Below are positions 1 to 12,760 of a DNA stretch of 64,000 nt, in pieces (position 1 is the first letter of the stretch; the number at the start of each line of letters is the position of its first letter). The position numbers and the translations under genes are program-made. Under the pieces are notes generated by a model. It worked only from the letters and a program-made list of their open reading frames with translations, ran no database searches and had not been told where the DNA came from. Source of the DNA: Rhizophlyctis rosea (taxonomy: Eukaryota; Chytridiomycota; Chytridiomycetes; Rhizophlyctidales; Rhizophlyctidaceae); contig JADGJC010000003.1 of NCBI GenBank assembly GCA_027596075.1, forward strand, positions 62,001 through 126,000, in the 5' to 3' direction.

Positions 1-1047
1 CATCGATGATGTCTTTGTTTGTGAATCCGGTTTCGGTGAAGTAAGGGAATGTGATGGTGGAGTGGTAGCGGTAGGGGGTGCCGATGGTGGGTAATGGTGA
101 GGGGGGTTGGGTGTCGATGCGGGTGAAGATTGCTATTTGGGTGCAGTGGCCGACGTCGGGGTGTTTTGTTGGTGTGCTTAGGAGGCCTACGCCGGTGAAT
201 GAGACGGTGTAGTTGTATTTTGATGCGATTATTTTGGCCCTGGAGGGAGGAGCGGTTATGATTCCAGAAAGATTGGGGGCACGATTCAGATGAGCGTGAA
301 AGTAATAACCGCACCAGGACTGAAACTCCTCACGCGACCATTCGAATCGATGATCATCATTTCGGAACTCCGCCTCGGGTGTGCCCCACTTGAGTCCAGG
401 GAAGTTCACATTGAAGTCACCATTTGGCGTCGTCACTACCATCACTCTTGGTCTGTATATCCCAAGCGTCGTTTCCGGAAACGCTTCAAGCACCGGCGGA
501 TCCAAATGTTCTACACTGCAGAAAAGAAACTTATCACCACGCTGAGCATCAAAAGAATAAACAACGTACGGCGAAGGATGCTACAAAGAACCACTTACAC
601 TTCAGCAGAAGCAATAGCATCAAATCCGCACAAACGAGAATCGGCCTCCGCAACAGATCCTTGGTATATGCTGCATTCCACCGGCAACTCCCTCAAGAAC
701 CTCTTGTCATACTCGTTGGGTTGACAGGCCATCGCGGTGGACTCCACGCAGGCTGGGTCGATGTCCACGCCGGCAAGTCGACTGAAACTGGTGTCATTTA
801 GAAGGATTTCGAGCAGTGCTCCTTGTCCGCAGCCGAAGTCCAGAACCTTGATATGGGGAGAAGGGAGTGGGTGGGTTGTTGCTTGGGACAGGTGTCGAGA
901 TTGATCCGTACTTACTGACTCCACGCGGTGTTTCTTCAATATTTGAGATACCATAGCTCTTCTTTGTCGCCATAGAGGTGGATTGAAGAGTGGTGTTGTG
1001 TTTTCTTCGTCTTCCTTGGGGGTATTTGAGTCTGTAGATTCGGCCAT
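1..1047 (-). CDS. HEN1: HEN1-like small RNA 2'-O-methyltransferase (3' end outside window)
   Basis: Predicted to methylate the 3'-terminal ribose of small RNAs using SAM. The SAM-binding motif VLDFGCGQGALLEIL is in exon 1. An intron (598 down to 516) joins AEV to VEHLDPPVL, rebuilding the E-x-x-E-H metal-binding motif of HEN1. A later FRNDDHRFEW supplies the further histidine, and KYNYTVSFTGVG is the usual C-terminal signature. A second intron with a GTGCGG donor (314 down to 240) is inferred because removing it gives QSWAKIIASKYNY, which fits the family; without it the frame also stays open. I chose the ATG at 1047 (MAESTDSN); an in-frame ATG at 1146 would add 33 residues. The gene runs off the left edge, so its C-terminus is unseen. 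The family assignment is secure. Confidence 0.85.
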
Positions 1048-1536
1048 AATTGCGTGTGAATTTCGCGATCGTGGTGGGGGTTGTTGAGAGGAAGGTGCGA
1101 AACCTGGCAAGCAACCGGATTTGATGGCTCGGCACAGCGGCGCCACCCATTTCTGGCCCAGCCCTTGTCTCAGCGTGCTATTTTTGTTCTCACGGTTTCA
1201 ATCTCGGTGCAGAAACTACACGGAACTCCATAGACACGCGTGTTCCATCGCTCAGAAGCATCAAGGAGGGCTTCTCACGCCATCTTCAGTCGTTCAGAAC
1301 GCATTCTGCTTTTGTGGGGTCAGTGTCGTTGTCTTAGTGACGTCGAACCTTGTGGCGGTGGTAAACAATCAGGTTATAAACAACTTTCTCATAGAAACGC
1401 TCTGATCGCCAGGTGCCAGCACGCGTAACATATCACAAGAAGTCGTTACGTCTCCTTTTTATTGGTGGGTAAGAGACTCACAGGCTGTTACACGATATCC
1501 ATTTCCTCACGCCGGCACCATCCACAACAGACAAAA
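1048..1536. other. Divergent intergenic region
   Basis: About 490 bp separate the HEN1-like start from the start of the DNA-modification-like gene, so both promoters must lie here. I see no clear TATA box or repeat. Confidence 0.5.
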
Positions 1537-2785
1537 ATGCCGAAACGACCGTCTTCCAAGAAGCAGCTCTTCGTCCCAGCGCGTTTGGAAAAGCTCGTCA
1601 ACTATTTCGAAGAACGTCGGCGGATCAAGCTACGAAGGCAAGCGGACCTCCCAGCGCCCTGGACCCAAGACCCGATCCTCCAAATATACCGATTCTGCTG
1701 CATTCGCCGTGAAGACGATAAAACATCCAGATTGGTGATGAACGAATACTTCCGCAACCCCAATCCCTACAAAGAAACACATTTCTTCTTCAGCTGCATG
1801 TTCCACGAGTTCCTCTGCAGCGCGATGATGAGCTTCAAAGTTGGTTACATCCGTACCCAAGAGAGGCTTCTTGAGGTTATGGACGAGATCAGAGACATGG
1901 AAGACAATGGAGTAAAGTGGCGCCCATCAGTCATCCAGGCCTGCTGCTCGTACGATCAATTCTACACAGCCATGCTGCACAACTGGGACGCAGCAGAAAA
2001 GGCCAACAAACTCCTCTACCCTCCCGAAAAGGAAGGAACCGGAGATCTCCCCACCCTCAGTGTCGTCTAAAGAGAGTTTTACAAACTCAAACAAATCCGC
2101 GACTTCCATTCGTACCAATCTGCGCTTGATTGTTTAATGTATGGTCAAGCTCAATACGATCCGGACTTTGTTGTTTTGGGGCCTGGAGCTTTGGCAGGTA
2201 AGAACAACATAGTTCATAAACATCTGGAATTGAAAGCCAACAATTCAATCACGTTGAAAATACTCAAAAACCACACCCCCACCAGGCCTCAACTGGACCA
2301 TGGGCTACACCTGCGACCGCACCGCCAACAAATGCACTTCCCAAACCGACATCCTCCTCCTCACCGACGCCGTCAATGCCGAACTCCTCCGCCGCGACGC
2401 AAAAAGGCAATCCGCAGACCACGACATCCTCTTCGGAGACGCGTTCTACCAACTCCGCGGGCTGGACCTCGAACACGCTCTCTGCAATTTCCAACGATAC
2501 CTCCGGTATGAAGAGAACCCGAGCACTATTGAGTGTGAGGAGGAGGGCGGTGAGTTCATTCGGAAGGGGAGTCGACAGATGCAGGGGAGGGTTAAGGGAG
2601 GTGGGAAGAAGAAGAGGGTTGCGAGGACTAGTGTGGGGGCTAAGAGGACCAGGACGAGAAAGGGGAAGGGGAAGCGGGTGGTGGCGGAAAGGGTGGTGGT
2701 GGGGATGAAGGTGAAGCAAACTGTGTACCCTCCTGGATCGTATATCAGACATGTTTGTAGATTTGGTTTTCACCAGTATTCGTAA
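1537..2785 (+). CDS. Helical-domain protein of the thymine-hypermodification (aGPT-PPlase / 5-hmdU DNA kinase helical) family, with in-frame TAA
   Basis: Visible signatures are PAPWTQDPILQIYRF followed by REDDKTSRL near the N-terminus, VLGPGALAG in the middle and DLEHALCNFQRYLRY near the C-terminus. This order matches the family named alpha-glutamyl/putrescinyl-thymine pyrophosphorylase (also the helical domain of phage 5-hmdU DNA kinases), known from phage DNA hypermodification and some eukaryotes. An intron from about 2197 to 2285 joins the GPGALAG part to LNWTMGYTCDR with correct phase. The C-terminal tail is K/R-rich, which fits a nuclear DNA-binding protein (inference). Oddity: a TAA at 2068-2070 interrupts the frame, yet the same frame reopens at once and continues into conserved sequence. 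No plausible intron removes it. It is a nonsense allele, a sequence error or an unrecognised intron. Substrate in this organism is unknown. Confidence 0.6.
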
Positions 2786-3143
2786 GTATCAGTCGCAGGA
2801 AAGTAATTTGCAGTATTAGCCTTAGGAAAGCATTTCTTAACATCAGCTATATGATGATTATACTTATCAGCATCAGCAGTAGGAAAGGATTGGCGTGAGC
2901 TAGCGAGGAAGAGACGTTGTTTGATACAAATAAAACCTTTGCAAACTGTCATGGCAATATGAAACACATACTTTCATTCCAGTAACCATAATTGATCAAA
3001 TCCATCAAAATCAAATATTTTGCAAAAAACAAAAAAATAAGAAAAACCGAAAATTTCCAATCGCCAATCCTATCTCTGGTATAATATTACGCCTATCAAC
3101 AGAACCCTAAACGCTACACCCCACAAGAGCCAACACGTCAATC
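2786..3143. other. Convergent intergenic region
   Basis: AT-rich 3' flanks of two converging genes. I see nothing else in it. Confidence 0.5.
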
Positions 3144-3934
<791 letters not shown>

Positions 3935-4216
3935 GGTTTTGAAGAGGGGTTGGGTTTGATTGGTTTGGTGGTGGAGGGAGTGACGGAGTTGATGGAGTTT
4001 GAGGTGGATAGAAAATGGCGGGGAGAGAAGAGGGTTCCCTTTATGAAGCCCTGGAAGGGACGGCGTGATGATTTATTGGCACCCGCGAATGTGGCGCAAA
4101 TTAACCCGTGCGCCACTGATGGTGGGACTGATCTATTAGAAGGTGCCCATGGTCCATGGACGCGTGGACGCCATGCACCAAGGAGATCAAGTCGGCCACC
4201 CTCTACCGAAAAACTT

Positions 4217-4224
4217 TATATAAA
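4217..4224 (+). promoter_or_regulatory. TATA box (TATATAAA)
   Basis: A consensus TATA element about 55 bp upstream of the ATG at 4278, in the interval shared with the divergent H2A gene. Its position fits the rightward gene. Confidence 0.45.
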
Positions 4225-4277
4225 TCCCAGCCCTTCCCCTGAGTTGTTCTCTCAGCTCTAGTCGGTCTTGTCACAGG

Positions 4278-5904
4278 ATGGACAAAATGAACATATCTCC
4301 CATAGATCGGCAACTTCAAAGGCCGTTTCGACAATGGCTGAGGCCGTTCGCGCGGTCCGCGGCTCTTGTCATCCTCCTCTTTCTCTTTCTTTTATCTGTC
4401 CGACCGCGCCAAACCCTACCACCAAGATCACTTCACCACACCACCAGCGACATAGTAAGGACCCCATGCAGATCGCCAGCCAAACTCTTACCGGACGCAG
4501 AGTGGGAACAATATCCCGTACTCAAGTCCTGGTCTTTCCATGCCTCGTCCTGCGTCAATCTCCTACCACCCTCCGGTATTTTTACATTCTGGGAAGGCAT
4601 AACGCGGCGGAACCCGGGTTATCGTTGATCAAGGCGTGGATCAATGATGAGGGGCGGATGGATTCGGTTTGATATGATTTTGATTTGGGCTGGGAATATA
4701 AGAATGTGACGACGATTTCAACCGGGACCAACGCGCAGTATTGGGGAGGAGGGCCGAAGCGAGGATATAACGCTACTTCGTCGGTTCCGACCTCATGCCA
4801 GGAGCACGATCATCTGACTGTGTCAGGTATCCACAATGGGGTTGTTTTTGTTCAATGGGTCCTCACACAGAACGGATCGGTGTCGGCAACTAGTGAAATC
4901 TCTTGCGATGACTGCCTCGCACCCTCCTGGTCCACCGTCATTGATTCCGACCACTTGCTGCTGCTTTGTCCCCTTCGACAGGGTGGCAGTAAAGTGTTCC
5001 GCGTGCAACTGTCTAACAAAGTCGACCACATAATGACTCTATCAACCATTGTAAACCCTACCGAAATCATCATCGAAGAATCCTCAACTAACAACAATGG
5101 CACCATAACGGTCATCGAGCAAGTCCCCCTTGCCCCGCTCAACATCACAAACCAGACCCATGTGATTGCCAAGTACGCCTTCAACGGCACCAAACTCTGG
5201 TCCACGTCCGTCACCTTCTGTTCCGATACCATACCCTCAAATGGCCACTACATTCTCCTAGGTCGCTCCCACAACCACATCTATGTCGCCACCAGGACAT
5301 CAAAAAGGACAACAATAGGTGGTGGCCATTGACAATATACTACACCAGTGTCGCGCTCTTAGACCCAACAATCGGTAACCTCGTAAGCGACATATACCAC
5401 TTCCCAGAAGACACTGTTCCGGATAAGATTGACGACGAGGTGAAGGCTTGGGATTTCCGCCACACCAAATTGTACGTCATCCCCGGTACAGATGAAGACA
5501 TCACCACTACCGCCTTCTCCTCTTAAAACAACCTCACCACCCAATCACCCCAACCCCCCGAATCCAACGCCGCCCCATCAACAAGCCACGACCGCATCAT
5601 CTTACGTGGCACCCGCACGACGGCCACCGACCATGGCACGCGTGTCCTCTCAGCCTCATTCGCCAAAGACGGCAGCCCGGTTCGGGCAGCACGCTTCTTT
5701 CATAAGCCCAATAGACGTGATGGGGTGGATTACCACCACCGGGTGAGGGAGTGAGAACGGATTGGGTTTGGGGATGGGTCTAAGGAGGTGATTGTTGTGG
5801 GGGATGTTTTGAATGATTTGAGGTGGCGGGAAGGGATGCATCAGGTTCAGCGGTGGGATACGAGGGATTTTTGGAAAGATGGGGAGGTTGTGGGATGTTG
5901 GTGA
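4278..5904 (+). pseudogene. Decayed type II membrane glycoprotein gene
   Basis: I do not recognise the family. The first segment encodes a short basic N-terminus and one hydrophobic helix (ALVILLFLFLLSV), like a type II signal anchor. The later segments look extracytoplasmic, with several N-x-S/T sequons and beta-rich sequence such as GVVFVQWVL and HIYVATRT. Coding texture moves from frame 0 (4278-4628) to frame 2 (up to about 5332, with a TGA at 4670) to frame 1 (5329-5904, with TAA at 5524 and TGA at 5752). The last part is still convincing protein (KEVIVVGDVLNDLRWREGMH). Unrecognised introns could explain part of this, but two frame changes plus three stops suggest a pseudogene. A good TATA box is retained upstream. 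Confidence 0.5.
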
Positions 5905-7617
5905 TGGTGTGCTGTGATTCGTTGCTATGATCGTATTCACGATTTAATAATTTCATCATAAACGCTCGCCAATGGTTACCGTGCCCTTCGGAATGATTCG
6001 GCTTGTCGCGGATACACGTATGAGTAAAGAGGTATCTTGAAGGACGCAAGGCTTCAGATGTACACCCCAAATTCAAACTTGGTACCTATCGCGAATCTGA
6101 CATCATCTTGAAATTTCTCCCAAGTCAACACCAGAAAATTTCCGGGATGCACTTCCTCGCCAAGTATTGTGTTATATATGCGGTCACGATTTGGCCCGAT
6201 GACAACTGCGCCAATTCAACTGCGCTGTCTGCCCAGTAGGTATTCCATATTCGTCTGCGGGCACTTTGGTATACTTTGTAACAAGGAAGTTTACTTTATA
6301 CTTTGGCCGCTCATCACCAACGGATGGGTTACACGTGGATAATGTTTCCAGACGGATGTGTCATTGGCAAGGTAGACCAGAGTTTGATTGAAGGAAAGGT
6401 AGATGCTACTTGTTAAACTGCGGGTCTGTATCCGTCTTGTTACATCTCTCGAACCGGAAAACCATCTTTCGATGCAAAATCGCTCGCCGTACTACATGCA
6501 GCACAGATAAACTGTTGTGTTCATATACAACACATCAACTTGCCGATTGTTCCGGCCCCCTTGGAGCATCATATCTGCAATAGATCATTTCACCGGCAAT
6601 GGCGGGCGCTTGCAATATGTACGAATGCAAAATGCCAGTGGGTATTTTGAAGGAATTGAGCTCCCTCCCCAAGCGCTGCAGCTGTAGAGTTGCAATGTCG
6701 TATGAGCTTTTTTAATAGCTCGAGTGACTTGGAGACACTTTGTGTCAAGCGGGCATGCCGGATGGAAAGCAGGTCATGTACATCAGGGACAAGAGATCAT
6801 TGCTAGACCTCCACATCAAGAGGTGGCGGCTCCTCAAGTCCATTTACAACTCCATCAACAGGGGTTCCCAATCTGTCTCAATGGAAGCATGTGGCGAGAG
6901 CAGATTTGTTGTAGAGCCCTGAAGGAACCCGGCGAATTTCATAGAGTCATGTTCCGCCGAGTGAACCCTCTTCGAAGCGACGCTGTAGAGCCCGTCCCTA
7001 ACATCATGGGTCATATTGTATCTTGCCAATCGCGCGCCGCAGAGAAGGGAAGTGGTAAAATAGTTTATGTACATAAAGGTGACTCCAGAACGAAAATGCG
7101 TCGGAAACGTCTACTTCGAGTGTATCAACCCATTCACTTCGGATGAGAATAGCGGTTAACTTAACATCATCATAACTTCATATAACATCCTATAACACCG
7201 TCATAACATGGTCATGAATATCTTAATCCGAAGATATCCGATATGATCTATCTTCGTGTGCACCTTCCTCTCATCGTGTGCCGGCTCCACACATCATGAC
7301 ATCCCTGTTTGCAGTATGTGTGACAACATTCTGGGGAGACTGCTACAAGGAGAACCTGCTAGTTTGGGGATGGATAAGTAAGGGTGACTGAGGCTGAAGT
7401 AACACTCACGCGGATGCCATGGAATGTGAAACAGCTTTTTAACGGCGCAGATGGCGGTAGCACTGTCATGCAAACAACTTGATTTCTACAATTTTGTAAA
7501 ATCATGTACGCTGCATTTGAAAAGCATCTATGCACAAGCTATCTACACGGGGGACATCGCCTAACTACACGCAACTAGTGTTGTTTAGGAAGCTGCGACA
7601 CTTTGCTAAGTCTCCTA
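5905..7617. other. Gene-poor stretch
   Basis: Short open frames occur on both strands (for example 6724-7146) but lack recognisable domains or credible splice structure. A small tandem repeat lies at 7164-7209. I see nothing else. Confidence 0.4.
7164..7209. repeat. Imperfect 11-bp tandem repeat around ATAAC
   Basis: Four degenerate units share the core ATAAC (catcataactt, catataacatc, ctataacaccg, tcataacatgg). Function unknown. Confidence 0.4.
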
Positions 7618-8359
7618 TCAATCGGAATCAGAGGAAGAGGAAGAGCTGGAGTCGTCGTCACTCTTCTTGCTTTTCTTTTCCTTCTTTTCCTTCTTCTCCT
7701 TCTTGTCCTTCTTTCCCTCCTTGTCCTTCTTCCCCTCCTTGTCCTTCTTCTCTTTCTTCTCCTTCTTTTCCTCCTGTGGAAGGGGCGTGATTGAGTATAT
7801 CGGAAAAGGACCTGCAAAAGATGTACGCCGCGACACGTTACCTTGCGCTCGTGCGGCGCGTTCGGCACACCCGCGAACTTGCTCAAGTAACTAGGGTCCG
7901 CTTCGTACCTGAAAAGATGTCGATAATTAGGGGAACGAACGAGGGCAGAAACGTGCGCGAGTAGAGCGTATTGACATACCCTGGCTTCACTTGCTGCTTG
8001 AATTCGGTCTTTGTTTCTTCGCTGGGCTTCTTGTTTTGGTGCTTCAACCACTCCTCATAGGCGAGGTAACCCAACCCTCCAACTGCAACCTGTTGTGCAC
8101 GAAAGATTGAGACACCAGTCCATTACTATAACTTAAAAGGAAGCCAAGCATCTACCGCTCCAGCGACTCCTGCGACGATCTGTGGGAAAGCAATCGTACA
8201 TTAGTTCACCGTCCGGTGGAACTTGAGGTCTCAGCATCTTTGTTTATTTACCGTGCCGGTGTGATTTCCCTCGCTGGTGAAACTCTTCTGGATGGACTCC
8301 AAGATACCGCGAGTTTGCTCGGCGTTGGGGTTTTCTTGCTTCTTTTGTTCGTCGGACAT
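7618..8359 (-). CDS. Small protein with Gly-rich hydrophobic helix and K/E-rich plus poly-Ser tail
   Basis: Not recognised. Five exons join in phase from MSDEQKKQENPNAEQTR. Residues about 37-55 form one Gly/Ala-rich hydrophobic stretch (GTIVAGVAGAVAVGGLGYL), probably a membrane segment, followed by AYEEWLKHQ. The last exon is a long run of KEKK/KEGK units, then SKKSDDD, a serine run and SDSD before TGA. On DNA level the tail is a polypurine/polypyrimidine tract (about 7670-7770). It could be a small organellar or ER membrane protein with a charged cytosolic tail (inference). The regular GT-AG splicing and consistent frame make it a real gene. Confidence 0.65.
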
Positions 8360-8868
8360 GATGAGTGGTATATTGAAATCGAATTAGGGTGACTTCTTGG
8401 TAGATCGAGTTGGATGGGGTTTTATATGTGGGTGTCACTGGGTGGGAAAAGTCAAAAAGGCAGATTTCTAGATGGATCATGGGGAGATGTGAGTCGGGGC
8501 GGAGCACGCCTTGGCGTGTTGGATGTCTTGGATGTTGCATGTTGTGAGGCCGGGGGGGCTCAGCCCTCAAGAGCCTCAAGGCCTCAAGGCCAGGGTCCAG
8601 AAGCAGGGCTGGCCACAAACATCTCCGCCCTCCGAGGTGGCACAGTATTGGTCGTCTGTCATCCAGAGGATCGGACGGATCGTCATCGATGGATGGTTGG
8701 CATTGGTTGCTCCTCCTCCCTTCCCTTGCACTCCTTGCCTTGCCTCTCTCCCCCTTACATTTCGCTCGCAAACGCCAAACTTGGATCCTAGAGGCTTCAG
8801 ACCCAACTGAAGTTGATAACAGTACATGTTGCAGTATACCGCTCTACCGCTCTACGAGAAAGGTGAAG
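8360..8868. other. Divergent intergenic region
   Basis: 5' flanks of two divergent genes. A short direct repeat of AGCCTCAAGGCCTCAAGG lies around 8570-8590. Nothing else seen. Confidence 0.4.
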
Positions 8869-11303
8869 ATGGAACCGAGCCCAACTGTCAGACTGAGATG
8901 TAAGGCCCGTTTGCAGATATGAAGTTCACGTTCGTCCCTGACGCTTTACACAGCTGCCGTGGCTACGGTGAACAACCTCCTCACCCGTATCAAAGTTCCC
9001 ATCACCATCCAATCTCTCGCGGAATGCGTGCCAGCTCTCTGGGTTGCACTCTTCGAAGGACTCTTCGAGACCCGCATACCCGGCATTATCAGAACAGACT
9101 CTGCAACCACCCAAGGAGCCCGAGTCCATAATGTCCAGCTAGTATTGATTGAGTTGGGAGGAACGGTGCTAGATATGGACCTGGGTCACCTCAACGCGGA
9201 AGCATTGGTGAACGGCAACATATCGCAGATGCTTGATTTGATTGACATCTTTGGCGAAATTGGGAATACGCTCGATAGCCTCGAAGATGAGAATGAAATC
9301 GATCTCAGCACGGGGGCTGACATGTCGAGATCGAGGGAGAGGACGCGGGAGGGACATCATACAGAGCGTAGATCGTCCAATCAACAGCTTGGGGGGGAAG
9401 ATCCATCATACCTATTCCACCCAGCCGATGCTCTCCGTCAGTCTTCGCCAGATCCGGGAGATTTATCGAGCATTTCTCGTGATGCCGACAGTGTGACATT
9501 TTCGTGGGATGGTCCTTCGCAATCAAATGAAGGAACTCCAGAAGAAGACCTGTCTCGTTCATCATCACCTACACGGGGAACGGCAACAAAGCGTCGACGT
9601 GATGGACATGGCGGTAGGGAAAAGCCGGAAATGAAGGACGACATTGCAGAATTCTTGGCAAACAGGGCGCGAAGTGGGAGAAGTGGGGATACTACAACAA
9701 CGAACAACATGACGGGGAGCGGTGTGAATACCGCCGAAAGACGCATACGGTTTGATTTACAGGTATACGTTCACACTGCTTCGATTGGATCAAACCCTCA
9801 CTTACAATTAAACGATCGCAAAGGAAACACCACCAGTACTACGAGTCCGAAGCTCCGACACACCCCACACCAAAGCCCTCAAAATCCGACGCGCCCGCAT
9901 TATACGAGAAATGAACGAAATCGAACGCTCCCAAACACCCCGTCGCCGTCCCCCACGATCAACCGCATCCTCATACCTCAGTCCCCGCACGCGCGGCAGC
10001 CCTTACCACCTAGCCTACAAATCCCACCTCAAAGCAAAAGCAAAACGAAAAGACGAATGGATCATCGTGCCGAAAAAGACTAGGCCGCCGAGTCCTGTTG
10101 AAAGTGATTCGGCTAGGTCGGATAATACGACGGAACGGCAGGATCGTGAGGGTGATGATCATAGCTATGAGAGTGGGACGGATGAGTTTGTTCAAGTGAA
10201 GACTATTGCGGAGAGTAATTTGGATGAGTTGGAGCGTGTGACGGCTGAGGCGTTGCCTGGCGTGCAGATTCCGGAACATATCAAGCAGAGGGTTTGGAAT
10301 GATTTGTTGGGGTCTTGGAAGAGAGCTTTGGATGATCGGGTATGGAGGGGTACTGTTGCGCAGGTGAGGTGAAAACGCTGTGGAGCCTTCTTTCCATGCC
10401 AAAAAGTCAAATTTTCCCATAGCAACAAGCAAAAATGAGTGCCGAAGATCCGAAACCGTTACAGCAATTGCAGAAAGAGGTGAATCAGTCTATGCGAATG
10501 GTCAGTTTCTATGATCTCCTGGTGTATGTAGGAATTCAAATCGTTTACACAAACGGCACTATGCAGAATCGCCACAAACAAGAAACCGCCGCGCGCCAAA
10601 CCTTCAAAACCGATCTCGCGGAACGCCAACGACGCATCATCCGCCTCAAACAGGACCGCAAAGCCGCCGAAGACGAAGTGAAGCGCGTGTTGGAGAAACG
10701 ACGGTTGAGGGATGAGCAGGTTTGAAGTTTCCCATCCCCGCCTTTCCTCCAACCTTTTCAAACACAATCTTCCTTACACCCCGCAGTTAGTACAAAAAAT
10801 GTACGCCGGGTTCGTAGCCGAACAGCGGCAAGCGATTATTGAAGAGCGGCGGAAGGAGAAGGAGGAGAGGAAGAGTCGGGCGGATGCGGCGAGGGTCAGG
10901 ATGGAGGCGGAGGAGAATTTTTATCGGGATCAGGTGAAGTTGTTAACGGAGCAGTTGGAGGAGGCGAAGAGGAATGAGAGGATTGCTGCTAAGGCTAGGG
11001 TTGAGGTGGGTTTTTTGGTTTTTCTGGTTTTGGGGTTGGGTGTTTGGGGATGGGTTTGGATGGAGTTTCTTTGAAATGTCTTTGGAATGGTTCTTTTGGG
11101 GGACCTTGAACTTATGTGATGTTCATTATTGGATACAGGAAATGCGGAAAGCCAATCGGGAGCAGAAACAGACGGCCAAGGAAAAGATACGGAAGTTTAA
11201 GGAGAAGCTTGATGTTGATGCGGAGGATGTGGTGTTTCGGGAGAGGGATGCTGCGAGGGGGAGGGAGGGGTTGAGGATTGTGGCGGTTAGGAAGTGGAAG
11301 TGA
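8869..11303 (+). CDS. CEP95: CEP95-like centrosomal/basal body protein
   Basis: Expected at the centrosome or basal body. The N-terminal domain (VNNLLTRIKVPITIQSL, VPALWVALFEGLFE, HNVQLVLIEL, NISQMLDLIDIFGEI) follows the DUF5745 domain of human CEP95 closely: the same block order and the same ending in a leucine-rich helix before a low-complexity linker. The ATG at 8869 needs a first intron (about 8901-8953) to reach VATVNNLL; the downstream frame has no ATG of its own before a stop. Further exons begin near 9824, 10428, 10567, 10788 and 11141. The middle is Ser/Arg-rich and disordered. The C-terminal third is coiled coil (KQETAARQTFKTDLAERQRR and following). Introns are all short. Assignment rests on the N-terminal domain and the coiled-coil layout. 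Confidence 0.75.
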
Positions 11304-11651
11304 TGACGTGGTTTTTGTTTTTCCGAGCGTGAAAGTGGTGAATGCAATATTGAGATGTCTTTTTGTCTTGCTTGATTTGAGTGATTGATTTGGGCTGTTC
11401 GGTGTTCGAAATTCTTGTGTCCGATACTGAATTCGTCTGACGATTCATATGGTGTTGCATGTCCAATTTCACATGAAAGCGAATGTCATTTCGTGTCTTT
11501 TGCAATTTTTCGTTTTAGCAGACTTTTCTTCTACATACCGACCACGATTCATGTAATGGTCTGAATGGCATCACCCACATCACCATATCCAAAGCCATCA
11601 TTCAACGCCCCTTCGTCATCATCATTCGCAACCCCATCAGGTTCCACATGT
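11304..11651. other. Convergent intergenic region with short repeats
   Basis: Contains one copy of an imperfect repeat (core TTCATCATCATTTGCAACCCC) near 11604-11642; a second copy lies at 11677-11711 in the 3' end of the adjacent F-box-like gene. Nothing else seen. Confidence 0.4.
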
Positions 11652-12760
11652 CTATATCCAAAGCCACCATCCACCTCCTTCATCGTCATCATTTGCAACC
11701 CCATCAGAATCAACATCCCCACCATGTCGTCCCGGCCTCCCCTCACCAAACCACTGCACCATACAAATCTCCACACCATCGCTATGTATCAACCCATCAT
11801 CATCCTGACTGGGCCTCCGCACATCCTCCCTCCACCCCACCTCACCCACCACAAAGTCCACCGCCACACCGCGTCCAGCCCTCCTTAGACGACTCAGAAA
11901 GCGCGGTTTCCCAAGCATACCAATAGATCTGCACAAATCGGGAAACACGGCAAAGATAGCACGCGCGTGCGGGAGGGACGTGTCCCCGGGTTCGTGAAAG
12001 AGATATGCTAAACTCGCCACGCCCCAGCCCGGACGGAGGGGGATGTAGTGTTTTGCATGGAGGTCGCAGTATGTAACCATTTGGATGAAGAGGGAGGAGA
12101 AGAGGGTTGGTGAGTTTTGAAAGGCAGAAAGGGCATGGAAGTAGCGTTTTTCGGCGCAGCGAAGCAGGATGTGGTTTGTTAGGGTGATGAGGGGATCTTT
12201 TGATGTTTTTGATTTTGGGTTGAGCGGAAAGTTTGTCCACTAGTGGGTGATGAGTTAGAAGGGCAAGGGTCTCATTTTGGTGACTTTTCCCTTGATCATG
12301 AAAAACGGGTTCAGCGGGCCGCTTTTCGTCGCTTACATTGTCTGACGCTAGGCAACAGACATCACCATACGCCATCCCCGGTTGTTCCTCCTTCACACGT
12401 TGTATCTCAGCCAGAAGGAACCGATCGTACCGACTCGTCTGGTAACCGCTCATCAAACGATCAAGAGGTGCGAACATCGCGGAGTACGGTTGAAGTTCGT
12501 CCATAAGCACTTGCAGCTCAACTTCCAGCGTGCGCATGTATATTATGCAGACTTCTTCTGCGGAGAAGAGGAGTTTGCGGAGGTTGCCGGCGGGGCCTTG
12601 GAGGATCTGGGATGGGGTGTGGTGGGATAGATGGGCTGCTTTCAGGTGGTGTGAGTGGCGGAGGGCGAAGGTGGATTTTGAGAAGGAAGAAAGGGGGGAT
12701 GCAAGGGAGGAAGAGGCATATCGTTTCGAGGATATCGTAAGGGAGGGAATCTAGCTTCAT
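11652..12760 (-). pseudogene. F-box-like paralogue A, frameshifted
   Basis: Begins with an F-box-like motif (LDSLPYDILETICLFLPCIP). The frame then changes by one base near 12680: the first frame continues as low-complexity sequence, while the next frame carries the SKSTFALRHSHHLKAAHL block present in its neighbours B and C. Exon 1 ends at a GTAAGC donor (12336), and exon 2 starts at 12239 with WTNFPLNPKS. Exon 2 includes RCAEKRYFHALSAFQ and LRPGWGVASLAYLFHEPGDT, matching B closely. The product would be an F-box-type adaptor of an SCF ligase (family inference). One frameshift is the only defect seen, so a sequencing error is possible. Confidence 0.6.

Noticed and set aside
2264..2773. 169-codon minus-strand frame opposite the DNA-modification-like gene
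   Set aside because: Low-complexity His/Pro/Leu translation, a mirror of the K/R-rich exon on the plus strand.
6724..7146. 140-codon plus-strand frame, with an overlapping minus frame
   Set aside because: No domain, no promoter or intron logic, and both strands open equally.
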